This document shows, in pieces, positions 37,562 to 46,885 of a stretch of 64,000 bases of DNA. Origin of the DNA: JALZKA01 sp963753385 (GTDB lineage: Bacteria; Actinomycetota; Thermoleophilia; Solirubrobacterales; 70-9); NCBI GenBank assembly GCA_963753385.1, contig CAVWCC010000005.1, positions 695,566 to 759,565 of the forward strand, in the 5' to 3' direction. The position numbers and the translations under genes are program-made. The first letter of the stretch is position 1; each line of letters starts with the position of its first letter. The notes beneath the pieces were generated by a model. That model saw only the letters and a list, made by a program, of their open reading frames with translations, searched no databases and was not told where the DNA came from.

Positions 37562-38368
37562 TTACTTGACGGCCGCGGCAACGTCACGGCCATCGGGTGC
37601 GGCACCATCGGCGCCGTTGTCGGGGTGGGTCACCGCATCCCGGATCGGCCGCGCGGTAACGCGCGGGGTCGCCAGGAGGTCATAGACGAATGCGGCCAGG
37701 CCGGCGCCAACCAGGCCCGGCAGGATGTAGACCGGGATTAGCTGGTTCCACGCGGTCGGACCGTCGCCGAGCGCCGAGACGAACTCGGGGCCGAACGCCC
37801 TCGCCGGGTTCAGCGACGCGCCGGTGAGCGGGCCAACGATCATGATGATCGCGACCACGACGCCGCCGATGATCAGGCCTGCGAAGTCACCGGGCGACCG
37901 CTTGTCGACGATGCCCAGGATCGTGAACATCAGGATGAACGTCCCGATCCCCTCCGCGAAGATCGCCGACCCCCAGGTCGTCGTGGCCTCGTCGAAGCTG
38001 GTCTGGCCCATGCCGAGGTCGATCCCCTGCTGGGCGAACAGGGCCCAGATCGCGAGCCCTCCGAACACCGCTCCGACCACCTGGGCGCCCCAGTAGGCGG
38101 GAACCTCACGCCACGGGAACCGCTTCGTCGACGCCAAGGCGAAGGTCACGGCCGGGTTGATGTGACAGCCGGAGACCTTGCCGATGGCGTACACCATCGC
38201 CGCGATCACGAGTCCGAACGCGAACGAGATGCCGAGCAGGTCGCCGCCCGTAAGCGGCGCGTCTCCGTTCAGCTTCAGCGTCGCGACAACGGAGCCGGGA
38301 CCGACGAGTACCAGCAGCGCCGTGCCGAGGACCTCGGCGAGGGCTCGCTGCCTCAGGGAATGCTCCAT
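37562..38368 (-). CDS. glpF: GlpF-type aquaglyceroporin
   Basis: 268 residues, six membrane helices plus two half-helices with NPA boxes (HINPAVTFALAST and SLNPARAFGPEF). GTALLVLVGPGSVVATL is the first helix. It is the first gene of the operon feeding DhaKL. ATG 38368 follows AAGGAGGAG. With no glycerol dehydrogenase in the window, either glycerol is oxidised by an enzyme encoded elsewhere or dihydroxyacetone itself enters. Confidence 0.92.
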   Translation of the reverse strand: MEHSLRQRALAEVLGTALLVLVGPGSVVATLKLNGDAPLTGGDLLGISFAFGLVIAAMVYAIGKVSGCHINPAVTFALASTKRFPWREVPAYWGAQVVGAVFGGLAIWALFAQQGIDLGMGQTSFDEATTTWGSAIFAEGIGTFILMFTILGIVDKRSPGDFAGLIIGGVVVAIIMIVGPLTGASLNPARAFGPEFVSALGDGPTAWNQLIPVYILPGLVGAGLAAFVYDLLATPRVTARPIRDAVTHPDNGADGAAPDGRDVAAAVK

Positions 38369-38388
38369 CACTCTCCTCCTTCTCGAAG

Positions 38389-38411
38389 TGCGTTCGATAA
38401 TGTCGAACGCA
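38389..38411. promoter_or_regulatory. IclR operator at glpF (perfect 9-bp inverted repeat)
   Basis: TGCGTTCGA-TAATG-TCGAACGCA is a perfect inverted repeat. Its core TTCGATAATGTCGAA resembles the site at the IclR start. It begins at the predicted transcription start, a position typical of repression. Confidence 0.75.
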
Positions 38412-38419
38412 ATTCGGCG

Positions 38420-38447
38420 ACAATACACCCTCTCGGCGTGTTGTCAA
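38420..38447 (-). promoter_or_regulatory. glpF operon promoter TTGACA-N16-TATTGT
   Basis: Minus-strand -35 at 38447-38442 and -10 at 38425-38420. The predicted start falls near 38412, directly at the edge of the 23-bp inverted repeat. The region is locally A/T-rich. Confidence 0.65.
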
Positions 38448-38523
38448 GAGGTGAACTTCATCGGCGGCGTCTCACGCCGAACGTGACCGAGCACGTCCTA
38501 TAGAGGAGCCCGAGGGACGTTCA

Positions 38524-39150
38524 TTGGCCGACTCACCTCATCAGAACCGCGTCGATCCGTTCGGCAGCCTGATCGCTCATCCCGCCCGTGGGACCCTGTT
38601 CGGCAACCGCGGCGTGCTCCATGACGAGCGCGGCCAGATCGTGCGACGCCACCAGCTCAAGCGCTGGATCTACTGCCGGCTCGAGTTCAAGGGGCGCAGC
38701 CGCGAGCTGCTTCAACCGGGCCGCTACACGGAGCTCTTCTTCCTCGACGAGGCGACTGCGCTCGCCGCCGGTCATCGGCCCTGCGCCGAGTGCATGCGTG
38801 ACCGGTTCAACGAGTTTCGTGCTACGTGGGGAGGGGGCAGGCAGATCTCGGCGCCCGAACTCGACGCGGCCCTTCACCCCGAGCGCCTGACGAGCGACGG
38901 CGAGCAGGCCACGTTCACGGCGCTGCCGGGTGAACTCCCCGACGGCGTGATCGTGGTCGCCGAGCACGACGTGCCCGAACTGCTCTGGGCAGGGCGCCTG
39001 CGGCGCTGGACGCCTGACGGCTACGCCGGCGCTCGGCCCGCTCCCGCCCAACCGGTCCGGGTCCTCACCCCACGATCAACGGTCGCAGCGATCGCCGCCG
39101 GCTTCCGCCCAGCGCCTCGTTGCGTTTTACATCCACCCCTCGGTCCTTAG
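38524..39150 (+). CDS. Conserved hypothetical protein with a CAEC motif
   Basis: 208 residues. RVDPFGSLIAHPARGTLFGN, RGVLHD, WIYCRLEFKGR, YTELFFLDEATALAAGHRPC and AECMRDRF form the conserved core. I know it as a widespread uncharacterised family of about 180-200 residues. The HRPCAEC cysteine pair might bind metal. TTG start with a TATAGA -10 at about 38500. It is divergent from the glpF operon but not obviously part of it. Confidence 0.75.
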   Translation: MADSPHQNRVDPFGSLIAHPARGTLFGNRGVLHDERGQIVRRHQLKRWIYCRLEFKGRSRELLQPGRYTELFFLDEATALAAGHRPCAECMRDRFNEFRATWGGGRQISAPELDAALHPERLTSDGEQATFTALPGELPDGVIVVAEHDVPELLWAGRLRRWTPDGYAGARPAPAQPVRVLTPRSTVAAIAAGFRPAPRCVLHPPLGP

Positions 39151-39190
39151 ACGTAGCGAGGGCGCTCGGGCCGGCTTTCGCGCTCGGGCC

Positions 39191-39562
39191 CTACTTCGGC
39201 GCGTAGCGGTGGTGGATCGCGAGTGAGTTGCCGTCGGGGTCCTTGAAGAACGCCTGGTAGCAGACGCCCGAGTCGAGGGTCTCGCCCTCGAACTGGACTC
39301 CGCGTGACTCGAGCTCCGTCTTCGCGCCCTCGAAGTCGTCGACGTGGAACTCGAGCGGGAGCGCGTGCGGCTTGAACTCCTGGCCGAACGCGTCGGATTG
39401 CATGACGGCGACCGTGAGGTTGCCGGTCTCGAACTCGTAGGCCGGCATGTTGCCCCACTGCTTCCCGAATTCGAGCCCGAGGGTGCCCTCGTAGAACTCC
39501 TTCGCCTTCTCGGCGTCCTTGGTCGGGAGCGCGATGAAGTCGGTTCCGCTGATCAACGCCAT
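39191..39562 (-). CDS. VOC/glyoxalase-fold protein
   Basis: 123-residue single VOC domain: FIALPTKDAEKAKEFYEGTL at the start, LPLEFHVDDFEGAKTELE in the middle, YQAFFKDPDGNSLAIHHRY at the end. ATG 39562 has a good AAGGAG-type site upstream. It follows the alpha/beta-hydrolase gene by 20 bases, so they probably form one transcript. Substrate unknown. Confidence 0.83.
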   Translation of the reverse strand: MALISGTDFIALPTKDAEKAKEFYEGTLGLEFGKQWGNMPAYEFETGNLTVAVMQSDAFGQEFKPHALPLEFHVDDFEGAKTELESRGVQFEGETLDSGVCYQAFFKDPDGNSLAIHHRYAPK

Positions 39563-39582
39563 GGGTTTCTCCTTCTCGAGGG

Positions 39583-40443
39583 CTAGGCGTTGACGAGAGT
39601 AGACGCCGCGGCGCTCTCGCGCTCGCCCGCGAAGAAGTCGGCGATCACCGGGACCAGCACGGTCCATCTTCACGTTGTGGCTCACGCCCTGCGAGCTCGC
39701 GGATGCTCGGCGTCCGGGAGCACCGCCGCCAGCGCCTGCGAGCCCTTCTTGAGGACGTCCGGGACTCTTCGATCCGCTGCACGACCTGGACCGGGAATCG
39801 TGACCGCCGCGAAGTCCCGCGGGATCGAGCGGCGCGCCATGCATCCGCCGGTCGCCCATCGCCTCCCAGTCATAGGGGAGGGTGTGGGCCGTGGTCCGGA
39901 GCTGCTTCCACATCGGCATCAGTCGCATGCCGGCGACGAACGGCGCCGGGATCCCGATCGCGTTCCGCATGAAGTGCTTGACCAGCGCCGTTGCGGTCGT
40001 CGGCCGCGACGAGCTCGTCGAGCCGCTCCGCGTAATCGGGCGTCGGCCGGTCGTGCGAGGGGTCGACCTGGTACGGGCACCTCGTAGACCGAGACCCGCT
40101 CGACGCCGATGCCGGCCTTCGCCGCCTCGAGCGCCAGCGCGCCGCCCGAGGACCAGCCCCAGAGCGATGCCTTGCCGCCCTCGGCCTCGATCAGCGCGGC
40201 GATGTCCTCGACCTCGCGCTGGACCGCGGTGGCGTGCGAGAACGGGGTCGTCTCGGTCGAGTCGCCGCGGCCGCGCCGGTCGTAGTTGATGACCGTGGTG
40301 CGCGCGGAGAGGAGCTCGGCCAGCTCCGTCATCTTCGAGAACTCGCGGAAGCTGAGCGCGCCGCCGACGAGGATCACGGTCGGGCCGTCGCCGCTGCGGT
40401 CGTAGGCGATCTTCGAGCCGTCTCTTGAGGTCACTGTGTGCAT
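39583..40443 (-). CDS. Alpha/beta-hydrolase, heavily frameshifted
   Basis: Starts MHTVTSRDGSKIAYDRSGDG, with VILVGGALSFREF (oxyanion region), INYDRRGRGDSTETTPFS and nucleophile elbow LWGWSSGGALALEAAKAG. Later segments in shifting frames give RNAIGIPAPFVAGMRLMP, RDFAAVTIP, and the region around LKKGSQALAAVLP followed by the His-containing GVSHNVKMD. At least four one-base shifts lie between 40070 and 39660. Family members are small esterases or haloperoxidase-like enzymes. It stops at TAG 39583-39585. Confidence 0.72.
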
Positions 40444-40540
40444 CGGGTTCTCCCTTGGGTTCCGTTTCGGGGGTTCGGGAGTAAGACCGGCGGCGGGGCG
40501 CGAACTAATCGCCCCGTCCGTGCACCGGCGACGAGCAGGC

Positions 40541-41053
40541 TCAGTACGGGCTGACGCTTGGCGCCGGCTCGGGCTCGGCGGAATCGCCCGTCGTCGCCGC
40601 CTGCCACTCGAACCGCGTGCCCTGGAAGTCGTCGACGAAGCCGTCGCCCTCGAGCTGTCCGGGACCCTCCTCGGTGAAGCTGTACAGGGGCAGGCCGTTC
40701 AGGGTGAGTTGCCGGTCACCGTCCGGGCGCTGGATCACGCTCAGCTCGAGGCCCAGGTCCGCCGCCGCGGACTCGGCCTCGTCGCTTGCGGCGATCGTTG
40801 GCGCCCAGAACGCGGTGCAGCCGTCCGTACACAGGATCCCGTCCTGCTCGACCGCGGCCGTGTAGAGCGTCCGCCCCTCGGCGTCCGCCAGCACCTCGGT
40901 CCCGTCGACGTCCTGGACCGAGACCAGGCCCGAATCAGAACCGGCAACGGCGGCATCAGCCTCCGAATCGTCGGAATCGTCGCCGCACGCGGCGAGCGCC
41001 AGCGCGGCAAGGGCAAGGGCCACTGCGATCAGGGAGTGCTTGCGAAGCGTCAT
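40541..41053 (-). CDS. Secreted lipoprotein, COG4315-like repeat protein
   Basis: 170 residues. The lipobox LAAC is at residues 19-22 of a clear type II signal peptide (LIAVALALAALALAAC). The mature part has an acidic linker, then the COG4315 pattern: LADAEGRTLYTAAVEQDGILC, CTAFWAPTIAASD, LTLNGLPLYSFTEEGPGQ. Members are electron-transfer-related or of unknown function; the two cysteines in the CTDGC stretch are conserved in the family. Confidence 0.8.
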   Translation of the reverse strand: MTLRKHSLIAVALALAALALAACGDDSDDSEADAAVAGSDSGLVSVQDVDGTEVLADAEGRTLYTAAVEQDGILCTDGCTAFWAPTIAASDEAESAAADLGLELSVIQRPDGDRQLTLNGLPLYSFTEEGPGQLEGDGFVDDFQGTRFEWQAATTGDSAEPEPAPSVSPY

Positions 41054-41216
41054 ACCCGGTACTACGGCGCCACGCCTGCGAAAGGATTGTTCACGCCAGG
41101 CTGTGGACGCCCGCCGAACGGAATTTCAGGACCGATGCCTGAGAATGACCAGGATTCGCACATAACTGTTGCGGTTTGACTAACTCTTTGATCTAAGCCT
41201 TGACAAACCCCGTCGG

Positions 41217-42443
41217 GTGTGGAATGGATTGCGCCAGCTGATGAGTCCGAGGAGGAGCGGCTCACTGGCCTCCCTGAGGGAGGGCAACCGACGGCGAGTG
41301 ATCGACGCCCTGCGCGAGCGCGGCGTCGCCAGCCGGGCGGAGCTCGCGCGCGCGACCGAGCTGTCGCGCTCGACGATCTCGACGATCGTCGGCGACCTGA
41401 TCGACACCGGCCTCGCGGTCGAGCGCGACAGCCAGCCCGGCGCCGAGGCACACGCCGGGCGTCCCGGGGTGATGGTCGCGCTCGACAGCTCGGCCGGCCT
41501 CGCGCTCGCGATCGACTTCGGCCACCGCCACCTGCGGGTCGCCGTCTCCGACCTCTCCCACACCGTTCTCGCCGAGGCCTGGCGCGAGCTCGACGTCGAC
41601 CACTCGGCCACCGAGGGCCTCGACGCCGCGGCGGAGTTCGTCGACAAGGTGCTCGACGAGGCGAAGGCGAACCGCGGCCGGGTGATCGGTGCGGTGATGG
41701 GCCTCCCGGCCCCGATCAACCGCGCGACCGGAACGGTCTGGGACTCGTCGATCCTCCCGGGCTGGGTCGGGATCGACGCCGCCGCCGAGGCATCGGCCCG
41801 GCTGCGGATGCCGGTCGCGGTCGAGAACGACGCCAACCTCGGCGCGCTGGCCGAGCTGACGTGGGGCGCCGCGAAGGGCCGCAGCGAGGTCGTCTACCTC
41901 AAGGTCGCGTCGGGGATCGGCGGCGGGTTGATCTCGGGCGGGCGCCTGACCCACGGGGTCGGCGGCACCGCCGGCGAGATCGGCCACACGATGGTCGACG
42001 CCGACGGGCCGATCTGCCGCTGCGGCAACCGCGGCTGCCTCGAGGCGATCGCCTCGGGCCGCGCGGTCGCCCAGCAGCTCTCCCTGAGCCGCCACGAGGA
42101 GATCTCGATCCGCCGCCTGCTCGAGCTGTCCGAGGAGGGCGACGCCGCGGCCCGGCGCCTGATCGGTGACGCGGGGCGGGCGATCGGGATCGCCGTCGCG
42201 AACCTCTGCAACATCGTCAACCCGGAGTGCGTCGTGATCGGCGGCGACCTCCCGCTGGCCGGCGACGTGCTGCTCGACCCGGTCCGTCAGGTGGTCCGCC
42301 GCAACGCGATCCCCTCCGCGGCCGAGGACACCGAGATCGTCGCCGGCGTGCTCGGCGAGCGGGCCGAGATGCTGGGCGCGCTGGCTCTCGTCATGCACGA
42401 GTCCGAGCGGTTCGCCGCCTCCGGCCTGAGCGAGGCAGCATGA
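41217..42443 (+). CDS. ROK-family transcriptional regulator of the sugar transporter
   Basis: 408 residues. The N-terminal winged HTH is NRRRVIDALRERGVASRAEL followed by TELSRSTISTIVGDL. The ROK sugar-kinase fold has VENDANLGALAELTWGAAKG, SGIGGGLISGGRLTHGVGG, and the zinc motif HTMVDADGPICRCGNRGCLE. It is an XylR/NagC-type repressor. GTG 41217 or ATG 41241 are possible starts. It is followed by the xylose-type ABC operon in the same direction, which it likely represses in the absence of sugar. Confidence 0.92.
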   Translation: MWNGLRQLMSPRRSGSLASLREGNRRRVIDALRERGVASRAELARATELSRSTISTIVGDLIDTGLAVERDSQPGAEAHAGRPGVMVALDSSAGLALAIDFGHRHLRVAVSDLSHTVLAEAWRELDVDHSATEGLDAAAEFVDKVLDEAKANRGRVIGAVMGLPAPINRATGTVWDSSILPGWVGIDAAAEASARLRMPVAVENDANLGALAELTWGAAKGRSEVVYLKVASGIGGGLISGGRLTHGVGGTAGEIGHTMVDADGPICRCGNRGCLEAIASGRAVAQQLSLSRHEEISIRRLLELSEEGDAAARRLIGDAGRAIGIAVANLCNIVNPECVVIGGDLPLAGDVLLDPVRQVVRRNAIPSAAEDTEIVAGVLGERAEMLGALALVMHESERFAASGLSEAA

Positions 42444-42483
42444 GCTTCACCAAGAGAACAAACCACCACCGAAGGGAGTACCC

Positions 42484-43603
42484 ATGACACAGGCGCAGAT
42501 GCGCTCGCTGCTCGTGGCTCTCGCCGCGCTGCTCGCAGCGCTGGTCATCGGCGCCTGCGGCGACGATGACGACGACGGCGGGGACGACGGGCGGCGAGAC
42601 GGCGTCCGGAGGCAAGATCGGTTTCTTGCTGCCGGAAACCCAGACCGCGCGCTACGAAGCGCTCGACCGGCCCCTGTTCGAGGCGAAGGTAGAGGAGCTC
42701 TGCCCCGATTGCGAGATCTTCTACCAGAACGCGGACCAGGATCCGGCCGAGCAGCAGCAGCAGGTCGAGGCCGCGATCACCGAGGAAGTCGACGTGCTCG
42801 TCTTCGACCCGGTGGACTCGTCCACGGCCGGCTCGCTCGTCGACCGGGCGGCGGATGCCGGCATCCCGGTCATCTCGTATGACCGCCTGATCCTCGACAC
42901 GCCGAACCTCGACTATTACGTCGCGTTCGACAGCCTCGAGGTCGGTCGCCAGCAGGGCGAGGCCCTGGTGGGGGCGCTGGCCGACGCGAACGCTGCTCAG
43001 GGCCCGATCGTGAAGATCAACGGCGACCCGAAGGACAACAACGCCAAGCTGTTCGATCAGGGATCGGACGAGGTGCTGGAGGCCGAGGGCGTCGAGGTGG
43101 CTCAGGAGTACGACACGCCGGACTGGCTGCCGGAGAACGCCCAGCGCGAGATGGAGCAGGCGATCACCGCAACCGGCGCCGATCAGATCAAGGGCGTCTA
43201 CGCGGCCAACGACGGCACCGCGGGCGGAGCCATCGCCGCCATGAAGGCGAATGGCATCGACCCGACCGAGGTGCCGGTCACCGGTCAGGACGCCGAGATC
43301 ACGGCCGTCCAGCGGATCATCGCCGGCGAGCAGTTCGTGACGGTCTACAAGCCGATCCAGCCGCTCGCCGAGAACGCCGCCGAGGTGGCGGTGCTGGTCG
43401 CACAGGGCGAGGAGGTCCCGGCTGACCTCGTCACGGGCGAGTTCGACAACGGCACCGAGCAGGTGCCGACCGTTCTCACCGAGACGATCCCGGTCACCAT
43501 CGACAACCTGGCCGACACGATCATCGCCGACGAGGTCTACCCCGTCGACGAGATCTGCTCCGGACAGTACGCCCAGGCGTGCAAGCAGGCGGGCATCAAG
43601 TAG
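42484..43603 (+). CDS. xylF: Xylose-type sugar ABC transporter substrate-binding lipoprotein (one frameshift)
   Basis: A lipoprotein signal (LAALLAALVIGACGDDDDD) is followed, after a shift near 42585, by a periplasmic-binding-protein fold of the XylF group: KIGFLLPETQTARYEALDRP, NADQDPAEQQQQVEAAI, DVLVFDPVDSSTAGSLVDRA, VYAANDGTAGGAIAAMKANG, PVTGQDAEITAVQRIIAGEQ and VTVYKPIQPLAENAA. ATG 42484 follows GAAGGGAG. It is the first gene of the xylFGH-like operon. Xylose specificity is inferred from similarity only. Confidence 0.87.
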
Positions 43604-43644
43604 TCCGCAACTAGGGATACCCTGACGCGCGAGGAGAGGCGAGC

Positions 43645-44457
43645 ATGGAAGAAACCACGACAAAAAGTGGCGGAACTCCTCTCTCTCAGCCTCTCCTCGC
43701 GCTGAAGGGGATCTCGAAGAGCTTCGGTCCCGTCGACGCCTTGAAGGAAGTCGACATGGAGGTCCGCCCCGGCGAGGTGATGGGCCTCGTCGGCGACAAC
43801 GGGGCCGGCAAGTCGACCCTGATCAAGGCGATCGCGGGGGTGCAGCCGGCCGACGTCGGCCAGACCAGCTTCGCGGGCCAGCCGGTGACCCTAACTTCGC
43901 CTCAGGCTGCGACGAGCCTCGGGATCGCGACCGTCTACCAGGACCTCGCGCTCTGCGAGAACCTCGACATCGTCGCCAACCTGTACCTCGGCCAGGAGCT
44001 CGTCGACGGCGGGCCGTTCGTGCTCGACGAGACCGCGATGGAGCAGAAGACAAGCGAGCTGCTCGCCTCGCTCGGGGTGACGACGATCCGCAGCGTGCGG
44101 ACCGAGGTCGAGCGCCTCTCGGGCGGCCAGCGCCAGGCGATCGCGATCGCCCGCTCGCTGCTCGGCGAGCCCAAGCTCGTCCTCCTCGACGAGCCGACCG
44201 CCGCGCTCGGCGTCGTCCAGACGAAGGCGATCCTCGAGCTGATCCAGCGCCTCCGCGACCGCGGCCTCGGCGTGATCATCATCTCCCACAACCTCGCCGA
44301 CGTCTTCGCGGTGGCCGACCGGGTGACGGTGCTGCGGCTCGGCCGAGTTGCCGGCAGCTTCCACATTGGGGACTCCTCGCAGGAGGAGATCGTCGCCGCG
44401 ATCACCGGCGCCGAGTTCGGCGGCGAGGAGCGGCCGACCGAGGAGGCGCCGCTGTGA
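43645..44457 (+). CDS. xylG: Sugar ABC transporter ATP-binding protein (single-domain XylG type)
   Basis: 270 residues with Walker A LVGDNGAGKSTLIKAIAG, signature LSGGQRQAIAIARSLL, Walker B LVLLDEPTAALGVVQT and switch His IIISHNLADVFAVAD. Unlike E. coli XylG it has one ATPase domain, the rule in actinobacterial sugar importers of this type, so it must dimerise. Its stop is the first codon of the second copy of the two-hairpin element. Confidence 0.9.
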   Translation: MEETTTKSGGTPLSQPLLALKGISKSFGPVDALKEVDMEVRPGEVMGLVGDNGAGKSTLIKAIAGVQPADVGQTSFAGQPVTLTSPQAATSLGIATVYQDLALCENLDIVANLYLGQELVDGGPFVLDETAMEQKTSELLASLGVTTIRSVRTEVERLSGGQRQAIAIARSLLGEPKLVLLDEPTAALGVVQTKAILELIQRLRDRGLGVIIISHNLADVFAVADRVTVLRLGRVAGSFHIGDSSQEEIVAAITGAEFGGEERPTEEAPL

Positions 44458-44509
44458 GGCGGAGTGCGACAGCACGGAGCCGAGCCCGGCCGTTGTTGAG
44501 GCCGCTGGT
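44455..44509 (+). repeat. Two-hairpin intergenic element, copy 2 (xylG-xylH gap)
   Basis: It fills the gap from the xylG stop to the xylH ATG. Hairpin A is GTGC-GACA-GCAC (44464-44475). The linker GGAGCCGAGCC is conserved. Hairpin B is CGGCC-GTTGTTGA-GGCCG (44487-44504). Compared with copy 1, both stems changed on both sides and remain paired; the eight-base loop is identical. GAGG in the 3' arm serves as the Shine-Dalgarno of xylH. Confidence 0.7.
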
Positions 44510-45715
44510 ATGACGACGGCAACGCCGCCGATCGAGGCCGAGGTCCGCGAGCGCATCTCGCCCGGGGCGATGCTTCGCAGGCTCGCTCGCGGCGAGCTCG
44601 GCTCGGTGCGGGTCCTGCTCGGGATCGCGATCATCTGGACGATCTTCCAGGTCGCGAACGACCGTTTCCTCTCCGCGGTCAACCTCTCGAACCTGACGCT
44701 TCAGATCGCCGCCGTCGCGACGATCTCGATCGGCGTCGTCCTCGTACTGCTGCTCGGCGAGATCGACCTCTCGGTGGGCGCGGTTTCGGGCCTCGCGGCG
44801 TCGGTCATGGCCGTGATCTCGGTCAAGGAGGGCGTTGACCCGGCGCTCGCGATAGTCGTCGGCTTGCTCGTCGGCACCACGATCGGCCTGTTCAACGGCT
44901 TCATGGTCACGACGTTCGGGATCCCGTCGTTCGTGGTCACATTGGCCGGCCTGCTCGCTTTCCAGGGGATGCAGCTGCTCGTGCTGGGCGATACGGGCTC
45001 AGTCAACCTGCCCGACTCGATCATCACCGACCTGACCTCGACCTTCTTCGACCCGGCCGTCGGCTGGATCCTCGCGGCCGCGGCGATCGCGGCCTACGCG
45101 GGAGCGCTCTTCATGCGCCGTCGCGGGCGGGTGACCGCTGGGCTCGAGGCCGAGCCGGTGGCGGTGCTCGTCGGGCGGGTCGTGATCGTCGCCGCGGCGA
45201 TCATCGCGGTGGTCGCGATCCTGAACGCCGACCGCGGCGTGCCGCTGGCGGCGGTGATCGTCGTCGTCCTGACGGTCTTCTTCTCGTTCCTCACCGAGCG
45301 CACCCGCTGGGGCCGGCACGTGTTCGCCGTCGGCGGCAACGAGGAGGCCGCCAGGCGTGCCGGCATCCGCGTCACCCGGATCAAGGTCTCGGTCTTCGCG
45401 CTCGCATCCACGCTGGCCGCGGCCGGCGGCGTCCTCGCCGCCTCGCGGCTCCTGTCGGTGAACCAGCAGTCGGGCTCGGGCGACACGCTGCTGCTCGCGA
45501 TCGCCGGCCCGGTGATCGCCGGCACCTCGCTCTTCGGCGGCCGCGGCTTCATCTGGTCGGCGCTGCTCGGCGCGCTCGTGATCGGCTCGATCTCGAACGG
45601 CATGGACCTGGTCGCCCTCGACTCCGACCTCAAGTTCATGATCACCGGCGGCGTGCTGCTCCTCGCCGTCACGATCGACGCGGTCACCCGGCGCCAGCGG
45701 CAGAGCGCGCGCTGA
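44510..45715 (+). CDS. xylH: Sugar ABC transporter permease (XylH type)
   Basis: 401 residues with about ten membrane helices. VVLVLLLGEIDLSVGAVSGL, TTFGIPSFVVTLAGLLAFQG, GRHVFAVGGNEEAARRAGI and IAGTSLFGGRGFIWSALLG are signatures of the RbsC/XylH permease family. Last gene of the ROK-regulated transporter. ATG 44510 lies eight bases after the GAGG in the structured element. Confidence 0.92.
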   Translation: MTTATPPIEAEVRERISPGAMLRRLARGELGSVRVLLGIAIIWTIFQVANDRFLSAVNLSNLTLQIAAVATISIGVVLVLLLGEIDLSVGAVSGLAASVMAVISVKEGVDPALAIVVGLLVGTTIGLFNGFMVTTFGIPSFVVTLAGLLAFQGMQLLVLGDTGSVNLPDSIITDLTSTFFDPAVGWILAAAAIAAYAGALFMRRRGRVTAGLEAEPVAVLVGRVVIVAAAIIAVVAILNADRGVPLAAVIVVVLTVFFSFLTERTRWGRHVFAVGGNEEAARRAGIRVTRIKVSVFALASTLAAAGGVLAASRLLSVNQQSGSGDTLLLAIAGPVIAGTSLFGGRGFIWSALLGALVIGSISNGMDLVALDSDLKFMITGGVLLLAVTIDAVTRRQRQSAR

Positions 45716-45784
45716 GGCCCGGCGCGCTCGCCAGCGTTCGGCCTCGCCGGTCGATGTGACTACGCTGATGGAGCGGAGGAAGTG

Positions 45785-46078
45785 ATGAAGGCCGATTACG
45801 ACAGCCGGGCCAACGCGATCGCGATCACGCTCGTCGAGGTCGAAACTTCGACGTCGCCCGCCCAGGAGGACCGCGTCCACGACAGGGCCGGGGTCGCGCT
45901 CGTCGACGGTCATCCGGTCCACATCGAGATCCTGTACCCAGACCACGGGATCGACGAGCCGCTTGCCGCAGTCGCTGCTCGCTACCCACTTGATGTCGAA
46001 TTGCTTAGGGCGGCGGCCCGATCGGCGTTGGAGGCCCCGGACCGCGTGGTCACGCTCGACGTCGCAGCACGGGGCTAG
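45785..46078 (+). CDS. DUF2283-domain protein
   Basis: 97 residues starting MKADYDSRANAIAITLVEVE, the DUF2283 pattern (YD...A.AIYI...), followed by HDRAGVALVDGHPVHIEILY. Function unknown; family members often occur with toxin-antitoxin or accessory genes. A GGAGGAA site precedes the ATG. Its stop is interlocked with that of the convergent phosphomutase-like gene in CTAG (46075-46078). Confidence 0.75.
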   Translation: MKADYDSRANAIAITLVEVETSTSPAQEDRVHDRAGVALVDGHPVHIEILYPDHGIDEPLAAVAARYPLDVELLRAAARSALEAPDRVVTLDVAARG

Positions 46079-46848
46079 CCGAGCTCGGCTGCGATCTCGG
46101 CCAGCTTCGCCTCGTGCGCGCCGTAGAGCTGGTTCATGAGGACCCCGGCGAAGCTCACCCTCCTGACCCCCAGTTCCGCCAGCCGCGCGAGCGGGGGAGC
46201 GCCCGCAGCCACGACGTTCACCGGACCCTCGACGCGCTGGACGAACTCGCCGATCAGCTCGTCGTCCGCGAGCCGGATCGGGAACACGCAATCGGCCCCG
46301 GCCTCCAGGTAGAGCTGCCCGCGTCGCACGGCCTCCTCGAACAGTTCACTGGGATCGCCCTCGAGGCGCAGGGCGTCGATGCGAGCGTTGAGGACGATCT
46401 CGACGCCGGCCTCGGTCGCCGCCCCACGGATCGCGCGTAGCCGTTCGGCATGCTCGCCCGCGTCGACCAGGTCGGCACCGCCGTGATGGTCGGTGTCCTC
46501 GATGTTGCAGCCGACGGCTCCGGCGTCCAGCAGTCGTCCGACCAGGTCCTTGGGCAAGAGCCCGTAGCCGGCCTCGACGTCGGCCGTCACCGGGACTGAG
46601 ACGCTCCGCGCGATCCGCGCGATGACGCCGAACGCCTCGTCCACCGGCATCGAATCGTCGTCCTCGTATCCGAGGCTCGCTGCGACCGCGCCGCTCGACG
46701 TCGCAACGACAGGGAATCCGGCCTTCACCACCAGCCGGGCGCTCGCGACGTCCCACGCGTTGGGAAGGACCAACGGTCGTGGACCCGCGTGGAGGCGGCG
46801 AAGCGCGTCGGCTCGCTCGGTGAGGATGGGGAGCTGCTGGTCATTCAT
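46075..46848 (-). CDS. Isocitrate lyase/PEP mutase-superfamily protein
   Basis: 257 residues. LVLPNAWDVASARLVVKAGF, VVATSSGAVAASLGYEDDD, VPVTADVEAGYGLLPKDLV (metal-site Asp and Glu) and VGCNIEDTDH are hallmarks. The carboxy-half INARIDA-equivalent is VLNARIDALRL. The typical catalytic KxCG loop of isocitrate lyase is missing, so this is the carboxyvinyl-phosphonate/oxaloacetate-hydrolase-like branch. The exact reaction is unknown. ATG 46848 preferred. Confidence 0.85.
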   Translation of the reverse strand: MNDQQLPILTERADALRRLHAGPRPLVLPNAWDVASARLVVKAGFPVVATSSGAVAASLGYEDDDSMPVDEAFGVIARIARSVSVPVTADVEAGYGLLPKDLVGRLLDAGAVGCNIEDTDHHGGADLVDAGEHAERLRAIRGAATEAGVEIVLNARIDALRLEGDPSELFEEAVRRGQLYLEAGADCVFPIRLADDELIGEFVQRVEGPVNVVAAGAPPLARLAELGVRRVSFAGVLMNQLYGAHEAKLAEIAAELG

Positions 46849-46885
46849 CACGGGTAAGGATCCCACCGCGCGGCGGAATCAATCG

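Noticed and set aside
41176..41205. TTGACT and TTGACA boxes before the ROK gene as a sigma-70 promoter
   Set aside because: Neither has a convincing -10 at 16-18 bases; not called as a promoter.
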